In this document: positions 1 through 4,513 of the stretch, piece by piece | How positions within the stretch are numbered: the first letter of the stretch is position 1 | Layout of the letters: every line of letters starts with the position of its first letter | Assembly: GCA_021767885.1 (NCBI GenBank) | Contig: JAASSM010000175.1 | Location: 1 to 5,328, forward strand | From: a bacterium | GTDB taxonomy: Bacteria; Krumholzibacteriota; Krumholzibacteria; LZORAL124-64-63 | Length of the DNA stretch: 5,328 nucleotides | Reading direction: 5' to 3' | Made by a program: the position numbers and the translations under genes | Notes under the pieces: generated by a model | What the model was told of the DNA's origin: nothing | What the model saw: only the letters and a program-made list of their open reading frames with translations | Databases searched by the model: none

Positions 1-356
1 GGGGCGCCTCGGGCATGGTGCTCTTCTGCCCCGAGACCCACGATCCCGCGGTGGACTATCACTGCCGGTTCCTGCATCCCGGGAACCGGCGCCGCTGCGA
101 GGACATCGCCAGCGGCACCTGCCTGGCCGCCGTGGCGGCGTACGCGGTGGGGCATGGCCTGCGCGAGTGCGGCGAGAACGTGCAGGTGGTCACCGAGCAG
201 GGCCACAACCTGGGCCGGCCCACGCAGGCGCGCCTGACCGTCCGCTGCCTCGGCGGCGACATCCACCGCGTGCTGCTGTCCGGGGAGGGGGCGGTGGTGA
301 TGCGCGGGGCGCTGCAGTACCAGCCCCGCCGCGCGGCCATGGCGGCGCACGCCTGA
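1..356 (+). CDS. PhzF-family isomerase-like protein, C-terminal fragment (5' end outside window)
   Basis: The frame is open from the left edge (first full codon at base 3) to a TGA at 354-356, giving 117 residues. PhzF proteins usually have about 260-300 residues, so roughly the last 40% is present. The first Met codon (base 15) is internal, since in-frame coding sequence precedes it. Family hallmarks are the D-Y-H-C-R-F-L-H-P strand, a glycine-rich loop EDIASGTCLAAVAAY in place of the usual EDPATGSA, then EQGHNLGRPTQ and a closing strand of the GEGAVVMRGAL type. PhzF folds as two DapF-like halves. The best-studied member isomerises a phenazine precursor, but most homologues have no known substrate. 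At the position of the second catalytic Cys of DapF/proline racemases this protein has Ser, so a racemase role is unlikely. The gene converges on ackA. Family assignment is good; function is unknown. Confidence 0.8.
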   Translation, partial: GASGMVLFCPETHDPAVDYHCRFLHPGNRRRCEDIASGTCLAAVAAYAVGHGLRECGENVQVVTEQGHNLGRPTQARLTVRCLGGDIHRVLLSGEGAVVMRGALQYQPRRAAMAAHA

Positions 357-382
357 CGGTGGCGCGCTCCCGGCGCCCTGGA

Positions 383-400
383 CCCGGCCCGCGGGCCGGG
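383..400. terminator. Perfect 18-bp GC palindrome between convergent genes, probable bidirectional terminator
   Basis: CCCGGCCCG is followed directly by its exact reverse complement CGGGCCGGG, giving in RNA a 7-bp all-GC stem with a CGCG loop. It lies between the PhzF-type stop (356) and the ackA stop (404-402), where a terminator for both strands is expected. On the ackA strand the stem can be extended, past one bulged T, into the GA of the TGA stop codon. Neither side has a T-tract, so it is not a textbook intrinsic terminator. It may act as a Rho-aided terminator or as a 3'-end stabiliser. Confidence 0.55.
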
Positions 401-401
401 A

Positions 402-1619
402 TCAGGCGCGCTGGTGGCTGGCGGCGACCACGAGGTCGCGCGTGTCGCGCGCGATCATCAGCTCCTCGTTGGTGGGCACCACCATGATCTTCACGCGCGA
501 CGTGGGCTTGCTGATGATGGCCTCGTCGTGCCGGACGCCATTCTCGAAGGGGTCGAGTTCCGCACCCAGGATCTCCAGCCCCCGGCAGGCCCACTGCCGG
601 ATCATCGACCCGTTCTCGCCCACGCCGGCGGTGAAGATGATGGCATCCACGTGGCCCAGCGCCACGGCATAGGCCCCGATGTACTTGCGGATGTGGTAGC
701 AGTACACCTCCAGGCCCAGGCGCGCCCGCTCGTTGCCGGCGGCGTACTCGCGCTCGACGTCCCGCAGATCGCTGCTGATGCCGGTGATGCCGTAGATGCC
801 GCTCTCCTTGTTCAGGATGCGGTCGATCTCGTCCAGCGAGACGTCCAGCTTCTTGGACAGGAAGCCCACGATGGCCGGATCGATGTCGCCGCAGCGGGTC
901 CCCATGACCAGGCCCTCGAGCGGCGTGAAGCCCATGCTGGTGTCCACGGACCGGCCATTGCGGACCGCGCAGACCGAGGCGCCGTTGCCCAGGTGGCAGG
1001 TGATGAAGTTGCAGGTGTTGGGGGCGCGGCCCAGCAGCTCCGCCGCCCGCAGCGTCACGTAGCGGTGGCTGGTGCCGTGGAAGCCGTAGCGGCGGACGCC
1101 GAATCGCTTGTAGTACTCGTACGGCAGCGGATAGACGTAGGCGGAGTCCGGCATGGTCTGGTGGAACGCCGTGTCGAAGACGCCCACCTGGGTGACGTCC
1201 GGCAGCACCTGCTGGGCCGCCTTGATGCCCACGATGTTGGGCGGATTGTGCAGCGGCGCCAGGGGGATGCACTCCTCGAGCGCGGCCACCACGTCCTCGG
1301 TGATCACCACCGAGCCGGCGTACTTCTCCCCGGCATGGACCACGCGATGGCCCACGGCGTTGATCTCGTCCATGCTGCGGACCACGCCACGATCGGCGTC
1401 CGTCAGCGCGGCGATCACCAGCTCGATGGCCCGGGCGTGGTCGGGCACCGGCAGCTCGGCCTGGTGCTTCTCGCCCCCCGCCGGCGCGTAGGTGTGACGG
1501 CCCATCTCCAGGCCGATCCGCTCGATCAGGCCCTTGGCCAGCAGGCGCTCCTCCTGCATCTCCAGGAGCTGGTACTTCAGGGAGCTGCTGCCGCAGTTGA
1601 TCACCAGGACGTTCTGCAT
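402..1619 (-). CDS. ackA: Acetate kinase
   Basis: The 405-residue cytoplasmic enzyme interconverts acetyl phosphate + ADP and acetate + ATP. E. coli AckA has 400 residues, so this is full length. The N-terminus carries the ASKHA phosphate motif NCGSSSLK (8-15). Residues equivalent to the Methanosarcina thermophila catalytic set are all present with a one-residue offset: N8, R92 (GHRVVHAG), D149 (FDTAFH), H181 (GFHGTSH), R242 (GTRCGDIDP) and E385 (TNEE). The FTAGVGENG nucleotide-binding segment is at 329-337. The start at 1619 is fixed by the conserved N-terminus and by GGAAAG at 1633-1628, 8 nt upstream. It lies 17 bp after the pta stop with no room for a promoter, so it is co-transcribed with pta. 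Nothing is missing or odd in the protein. Propionate kinase activity cannot be excluded, but the pta neighbour favours acetate. Confidence 0.97.
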   Translation of the reverse strand: MQNVLVINCGSSSLKYQLLEMQEERLLAKGLIERIGLEMGRHTYAPAGGEKHQAELPVPDHARAIELVIAALTDADRGVVRSMDEINAVGHRVVHAGEKYAGSVVITEDVVAALEECIPLAPLHNPPNIVGIKAAQQVLPDVTQVGVFDTAFHQTMPDSAYVYPLPYEYYKRFGVRRYGFHGTSHRYVTLRAAELLGRAPNTCNFITCHLGNGASVCAVRNGRSVDTSMGFTPLEGLVMGTRCGDIDPAIVGFLSKKLDVSLDEIDRILNKESGIYGITGISSDLRDVEREYAAGNERARLGLEVYCYHIRKYIGAYAVALGHVDAIIFTAGVGENGSMIRQWACRGLEILGAELDPFENGVRHDEAIISKPTSRVKIMVVPTNEELMIARDTRDLVVAASHQRA

Positions 1620-1636
1620 GGCGCCGTCTTTCCGTT

Positions 1637-2632
1637 TCAGCCCTGGGCCTGCAGGGCGGTGATGGCCGCGACGTTGACGATGTCCTCGACGCTGCAGCCG
1701 CGGCTGAGGTCGTTCACCGCGCCGGCCAGCCCCTGCATGACGGGCCCCACGGCCTCCGCGCCGGCCAGCCTCTGCACGAGCTTGTACCCGATGTTGCCGG
1801 CGTCGAGATCCGGGAAGACCAGCACGTTGGCCTTGCCGGCCACCGGGCTGTCGGGGGCCTTGCGCTCGCCGATGGCCGGGACCAGGGCGGCGTCGGCCTG
1901 GAGCGGGCCGTCCACCAGCAGCTCGGGGTGGCGATTCTGGAGGATGGCCACGGCCGCCTCCACCTTGTCCACGTCCTGGCCCGTGCCGCTGCCCAGGGTG
2001 CTGTAGCTGAGCATGCCCACCCGCGGCTCGAAACCGCAGAGCGCGCGGGCGGTGCGCGCGGTGGCGGCGGCGATGTCGGCCAGCTGCTCGCCATTGGGCT
2101 GGGGATTGACGGCGCAATCGCCGAAGACGATCATGCCGTTCTCGCCCAGGGCCCAGTCCGGGCGCACCATCACGAAGCAGCTCGAGACGATGTTGCAGTC
2201 CGGGGCGGTGCCGATGATCTGGAAGGCGGACCGCAGGACGTCGCCGGTGCTGCTGACCGCGCCGGCCACCATGCCGTCGGCCCGGCCGCGGCGGACCATC
2301 ATCGCCCCGAAGAAGAGGGGGTCCTGCATGGCCTCGCGGGCGCCCTCGGCCGTCATCCCCTTCTTCGCGCGCAGCTCGTGATAGGTCTGCGCGTAGGAGT
2401 CGAAATCCGGGTCCCGGGCGGGGTCGACCAGGGTCAGGCCGGTGGCATCGAGGCCCAGGGCACCCATCTCGGCGCCGATGGCGTCGGGGTCGCCCAGCAG
2501 GATGACCGCGGCGATGGACTCGTCGCGCAGGGTGGCGGCGGCGCGGAGCATGCGCTCGTCCCGGGACTCGGGCAGCACGATGGTCTTGCCCAGCGCGGCG
2601 GCCTTGCGGCGCAGTTCGGCGACGAAATCCAT
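1637..2632 (-). CDS. pta: Phosphate acetyltransferase, short form
   Basis: The 331-residue cytoplasmic enzyme interconverts acetyl-CoA + Pi and acetyl phosphate + CoA. It is the short catalytic-domain-only form, like that of Methanosarcina or Bacillus, and lacks the N-terminal regulatory domains of the about 714-residue E. coli enzyme. Diagnostic segments are TIVLPESRDERMLRAA (17-32), RADGMVAGAVSSTGDVLRSA (117-136), DGPLQADAAL (241-250), VFPDLDAGNIGYKLVQRL (272-289) and NDLSRGCSVEDIVN (307-320). S310, R311 and D317 correspond to the M. thermophila active-site residues Ser309, Arg310 and Asp316. The start at 2632 is supported by homology (MDFVAELRRKA) and by AAAGG at 2644-2640, 7 nt upstream. 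An in-frame extension to 2932 overlaps the regulator and reads as low-complexity sequence, so I rejected it. pta is first in the tight pta-ackA pair and sits 175 bp after the Rrf2 gene. Confidence 0.96.
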   Translation of the reverse strand: MDFVAELRRKAAALGKTIVLPESRDERMLRAAATLRDESIAAVILLGDPDAIGAEMGALGLDATGLTLVDPARDPDFDSYAQTYHELRAKKGMTAEGAREAMQDPLFFGAMMVRRGRADGMVAGAVSSTGDVLRSAFQIIGTAPDCNIVSSCFVMVRPDWALGENGMIVFGDCAVNPQPNGEQLADIAAATARTARALCGFEPRVGMLSYSTLGSGTGQDVDKVEAAVAILQNRHPELLVDGPLQADAALVPAIGERKAPDSPVAGKANVLVFPDLDAGNIGYKLVQRLAGAEAVGPVMQGLAGAVNDLSRGCSVEDIVNVAAITALQAQG

Positions 2633-2655
2633 GGTCAGACCTTTCGACGGGGCTT

Positions 2656-2706
2656 CCGGAGCGAGGGGCCAGGGGTCGCTGGCGCTCCGAAAATGGCCCC
2701 CTCCGG
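2656..2706 (-). promoter_or_regulatory. pta leader: overlapping inverted repeats able to form two alternative folds
   Basis: Fold A pairs CCGGAG+GGGGCCA (2706-2694) with TGGCCCC+TCG+CTCCGG (2671-2656): 13 bp with a 3-nt bulge and a 22-nt loop. Fold B pairs CGGAGCG (2689-2683) with CGCTCCG (2663-2657), plus a coaxial inner CCAG/CTGG (2682-2679 with 2672-2669) and a 5-nt bulge. Both folds use 2656-2672, so they exclude each other. The element ends 11 nt before the AAAGG ribosome-binding site of pta. No U-run follows either fold, so it is not a simple terminator. It could be an RNA leader switch, a processing site or a DNA operator. The pairing is seen directly; the function is inference. Confidence 0.4.
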
Positions 2707-2718
2707 CGGCGAAGTCAA
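2690..2718 (-). promoter_or_regulatory. Possible weak promoter for pta-ackA
   Basis: On the minus strand TTGACT (2718-2713) is followed after 17 nt by CATTTT (2695-2690). The -35 box matches the sigma-70 consensus at 5 of 6 positions, but the -10 box at only 3 of 6. Transcription would begin near 2683, inside the overlapping inverted repeats. The transcript would then lack the 5' arms of both leader folds, and the repeats would act as DNA, not RNA. It is plausible because a 175-bp gap separates pta from the regulator gene, but the evidence is weak. Confidence 0.25.
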
Positions 2719-2790
2719 ACGCCCGCGAAGGCGGTCCGGCTGGATGTCTGGTCGGTGAAGAGGGCGTCGAGGTTGAGCGAAATCTGGACC

Positions 2791-2809
2791 GATCCGGCCC
2801 GCCCGGATC
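2791..2809 (-). terminator. Hairpin overlapping the Rrf2 stop codon, possible terminator or processing stem
   Basis: On the minus strand GATCCGG-GCGGG-CCGGATC is a perfect 7-bp stem with a 5-nt loop. Its 5' arm starts inside the TGA stop (2810-2808). No T-run follows (GGTCCAGATTTCGC), so full intrinsic termination is doubtful. It may attenuate read-through from the regulator gene into pta-ackA, or protect the 3' end of the upstream message. Confidence 0.4.
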
Positions 2810-3245
2810 AGTCCCGCGCCAGGATGCGCAGCCGGGCCTGGTCGGCCTCGGTGAGCATGTCCTGCAGGGTGAACCCGCGCCAGAAATCCTGCAGCCGGTT
2901 GTCGAGGAGCTTCCAGACGTCGTGCGCGACACAGCAGTCGACGCGCTTGCAGGAGGAGGGGTCGTCCACGCACTCCACCAGGTGAGGGTGGGCGTCGAGG
3001 GCCTGGATCACGTCCCAGAGGGTGATCTCGCGCGGCTCCCGGGACAGCACGTAGCCTCCCTTGACGCCCTTCTGGCTGACCACCAGGCCGGCGCGGCGCA
3101 GGGGGCTGACCACCTGCTCGAGGTACTTGCCGCTGAGCTCCTGCTCCTCCGCGATGGTGGAGATGGACACCGGCGGGCCGCCATGGCCCCTGGCGATGGT
3201 CAGGATGGCGCGCAGGCCGTAGCGGACCCGGGTATTGACCTTCAT
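2808..3245 (-). CDS. Rrf2-family (IscR-like) Fe-S transcriptional regulator
   Basis: The 145-residue protein has the usual Rrf2 length and start (MKVNTRVRYGLRAI). The winged helix-turn-helix spans about residues 27-70, with recognition helix region LSGKYLEQVVSPLRRAGLV and wing KGVKGGYVLSR. The sensing loop holds C92-X6-C99-X5-C105, then H108 and W111. C105-V-A-H-D-V-W matches the C-L-T-H-x-L-W of E. coli IscR, whose cluster is bound by Cys92, Cys98, Cys104 and His107. A [2Fe-2S] cluster is therefore likely. C104 is an extra adjacent Cys. The start at 3245 has GAGGAG 9 nt upstream. The gene has its own good promoter with an embedded palindrome and lies directly upstream of pta-ackA, which it may control. 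It is not a clear IscR (no isc genes), NsrR or CymR, so I give no symbol. Confidence 0.9.
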   Translation of the reverse strand: MKVNTRVRYGLRAILTIARGHGGPPVSISTIAEEQELSGKYLEQVVSPLRRAGLVVSQKGVKGGYVLSREPREITLWDVIQALDAHPHLVECVDDPSSCKRVDCCVAHDVWKLLDNRLQDFWRGFTLQDMLTEADQARLRILARD

Positions 3246-3276
3246 GCGGCTGCTCTCCTCGCCCGTCCCTCGGTGG

Positions 3277-3308
3277 GGCGGCTCCCCGCGACGACATCCG
3301 TTGCCGCC
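3277..3308 (-). other. Stem-loop at the 5' end of the predicted rrf2 mRNA
   Basis: On the minus strand GGCGGC (3308-3303) pairs with GCCGCC (3282-3277) around a 20-nt loop. It would sit within a few nucleotides of the transcription start predicted from the promoter at 3346-3318. It may stabilise the 5' end, or it may be chance in GC-rich DNA. Confidence 0.2.
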
Positions 3309-3317
3309 ACTGGCCCA

Positions 3318-3346
3318 ATTAAAGACGATGCGGACCCGTCTTTCAA
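3318..3346 (-). promoter_or_regulatory. Sigma-70-type promoter of the Rrf2 regulator (probably also pta-ackA)
   Basis: On the minus strand TTGAAA (3346-3341) and TTTAAT (3323-3318) are separated by exactly 17 nt. Each box matches the consensus at 5 of 6 positions, which stands out in such GC-rich DNA. Transcription should start near 3311, giving a leader of about 65 nt before the regulator ATG at 3245. It lies in the 120-bp gap after the nadE-like gene, so the regulator need not depend on read-through. Confidence 0.7.
3321..3343. promoter_or_regulatory. Operator-like inverted repeat inside the rrf2 promoter
   Basis: AAAGACG (3321-3327) and CGTCTTT (3337-3343) are perfect 7-bp inverted arms with a 9-bp spacer, 23 bp in all. 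The repeat fills the interval between -35 and -10 and overlaps three bases of each box, so a protein bound here would block RNA polymerase. The simplest reading is an autoregulatory site for the Rrf2 dimer encoded just downstream. The sequence is not a recognisable copy of the E. coli IscR or NsrR consensus. It might instead act as a weak terminator hairpin for the nadE-like gene, whose stop is 22 bp away, but the U-run is interrupted. Confidence 0.55.
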
Positions 3347-3365
3347 GAACATCGGATCTCGATTC

Positions 3366-4352
3366 TCAGCCGTGGGAGATCTCCGGCACGTCGCGGACCA
3401 GCAGCGGCGCGAGCTGCAGGGGCCGCGTGGTGGCGCGCTTGCGATCGATGTCGTGGTACACGCGTTCGACCTGCTCGGCGGTCAGGCCCACCACGGGGGC
3501 GGCCTCGGCCGCGGGGACCCCGGCGTTCCGCGCCCAGAGCAGCAGATCCATCTCCGCGTGGGGCAGCACGAAGTAGAACTCGTCCTGGCCCTGATCCAGG
3601 CTGTACGTGTCGGTGGTGGGCGTGGAGTCGCAGATCGGCGCCGGCAGCTCCAGGTGGCGGGCCATGGCGTAGACCTGGGTCTTGAAGAGGTGGGCGATGG
3701 GCTTGATGTCCGCCGAGCCGTCGCCGTTCTTGACGAAGAAACCCTGGTCGTACTCCAGGCGGTTGGGCGTGCCGGCCACGGCGTAGTTCAGGCGATCGGC
3801 GTGATAGTACTCCAGGGTCTTGCGGACGCGCTGCTTGAAGTTGGTGGCGGCCACGATCTGCAGGTACGACTGCACCGGCAGGCGCTCCTCGTGACGGTTG
3901 CCGTCGGGATCCTCCACCACCAGGCGGTAGAGGTTCAGCCGGTCGGAATCCAGCAGGCCGCCCGGCAGCACGATCTTCGACCTCCAGCCCGGCCCGAAGT
4001 CCGGGAACACGGTCTGCACGGCCTCGTCGTACCGGCGGTAGCAGCCGATGGCGGCCAGGGTGGGCTGGATGTCCTCCACCACGTGGTCGATGCCGAGGTG
4101 CTCGCAGAGCAGCGAGCCGAGCTGCACGCTGGCGGAGGAGGAGTCGCGCTCGGGCATCAGCAGGCCGAAGACCTTGCGGGGCCCGAAGGCGCGCACGGCC
4201 AGCCCGGCGGTGACGCTGCTGTCGATGCCGCCGGAGATGGCCACCACCAGGCCGCGGCGCCGGAGCGTCCGCGTCACCAGCTCGCGCATGGTCCGGACGA
4301 TATGGTCGGTTTCCTGATGCAGATCGAGATCCAGGGACTGTCGGCTGAACAT
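3366..4352 (-). CDS. nadE: NAD+ synthase-like, ammonia-dependent type, with an internal insertion
   Basis: The 328-residue protein has the adenine-nucleotide alpha hydrolase (PP-loop) fold. NAD synthases adenylate nicotinate adenine dinucleotide and then amidate it. SGGIDSS (40-46) is the ATP pyrophosphate loop. Other family segments are FKQRVRKTLEY (172-182), GTPNRLE (194-200), KNGDGSADIKP (208-218), KTQVYAMARHLELP (224-237), GQDEF (255-259) and the C-terminal DRKRATTRP (303-311). No glutaminase (nitrilase) domain is present, so ammonia, or an amidotransferase encoded elsewhere, would supply nitrogen. E. coli NadE has 275 residues; the extra length is mostly about 45 residues within 104-165. 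The start at 4352 has GGAG 6 nt upstream; an in-frame Met at 4475 lies in non-coding-looking sequence. The gene is alone on its strand, divergent from add. A related amide ligase is possible. Confidence 0.85.
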   Translation of the reverse strand: MFSRQSLDLDLHQETDHIVRTMRELVTRTLRRRGLVVAISGGIDSSVTAGLAVRAFGPRKVFGLLMPERDSSSASVQLGSLLCEHLGIDHVVEDIQPTLAAIGCYRRYDEAVQTVFPDFGPGWRSKIVLPGGLLDSDRLNLYRLVVEDPDGNRHEERLPVQSYLQIVAATNFKQRVRKTLEYYHADRLNYAVAGTPNRLEYDQGFFVKNGDGSADIKPIAHLFKTQVYAMARHLELPAPICDSTPTTDTYSLDQGQDEFYFVLPHAEMDLLLWARNAGVPAAEAAPVVGLTAEQVERVYHDIDRKRATTRPLQLAPLLVRDVPEISHG

Positions 4353-4389
4353 ATCGGACTCCACGGGTCGAGGGATCGGGCGAACGGGA

Positions 4390-4419
4390 CTCCGCGAATG
4401 GGCAGGAAGATACGCGGAG
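4390..4419. promoter_or_regulatory. Inverted repeat over the putative nadE promoter
   Basis: CTCCGCG (4390-4396) and CGCGGAG (4413-4419) are perfect 7-bp arms separated by 16 bp. Their centres are 23 bp apart, about two helical turns. The spacer contains the proposed nadE -10 box and the start region. It could be an operator in the shared nadE/add spacer or an mRNA hairpin. There is no direct evidence of function. Confidence 0.3.
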
Positions 4420-4435
4420 CCCGTCCGGTCGTCCA
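4407..4435 (-). promoter_or_regulatory. Putative promoter for the nadE-like gene
   Basis: On the minus strand TGGACG (4435-4430), 17 nt, then TATCTT (4412-4407). Each box matches the sigma-70 consensus at 4 of 6 positions. It would give a start near 4400 and a leader of about 48 nt. This is the best candidate in the spacer in this direction, but not strong. Confidence 0.35.
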
Positions 4436-4453
4436 CCCCGCCGCGATGCCCAT

Positions 4454-4482
4454 TGGACAAACGGCAGGCCGCCACCTATCCT
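4454..4482 (+). promoter_or_regulatory. Putative promoter for add
   Basis: TGGACA (4454-4459), 17 nt, then TATCCT (4477-4482), matching the sigma-70 consensus at 5 of 6 and 4 of 6 positions. Transcription would start near 4489, about 25 nt before the add ATG and just ahead of its ribosome-binding site. The position is right for the first gene of a divergent pair. Confidence 0.45.
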
Positions 4483-4500
4483 GTCGCCCCAAAATCCGCC

Positions 4501-4506
4501 AGGAGG
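4501..4506 (+). promoter_or_regulatory. Perfect Shine-Dalgarno AGGAGG for add
   Basis: AGGAGG is 7 nt before the ATG at 4514. It is the strongest ribosome-binding site in the window and fixes the add start. Confidence 0.85.
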
Positions 4507-4513
4507 ACCAGCC

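Noticed and set aside
361..377. GGCGC/GCGCC 5-bp inverted repeat after the PhzF-type stop
   Set aside because: It is too short in GC-rich DNA, and the adjacent 18-bp palindrome at 383-400 is a far better terminator candidate.
1625..1631. A second AAAGACG half-site (minus strand) in the ackA ribosome-binding region
   Set aside because: There is no inverted partner nearby. One extra 7-mer match in about 5 kb over both strands is expected by chance, and GGAAAG is explained as the Shine-Dalgarno sequence.
414..2006. A 530-codon plus-strand open frame antisense to ackA and the pta end
   Set aside because: Low-complexity composition with no family motif, and it mirrors the codon bias of ackA and pta on the other strand.
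2633..2641. GGTC-A-GACC palindrome abutting the pta start codon
   Set aside because: It has only 4-bp arms, cannot form an RNA hairpin with a 1-nt loop, and is short enough to be chance.
2633..2932. N-terminal extension of Pta to an upstream in-frame ATG
   Set aside because: The extension overlaps the regulator gene and is low-complexity. The ATG at 2632 has a ribosome-binding site and begins at the conserved Pta N-terminus.
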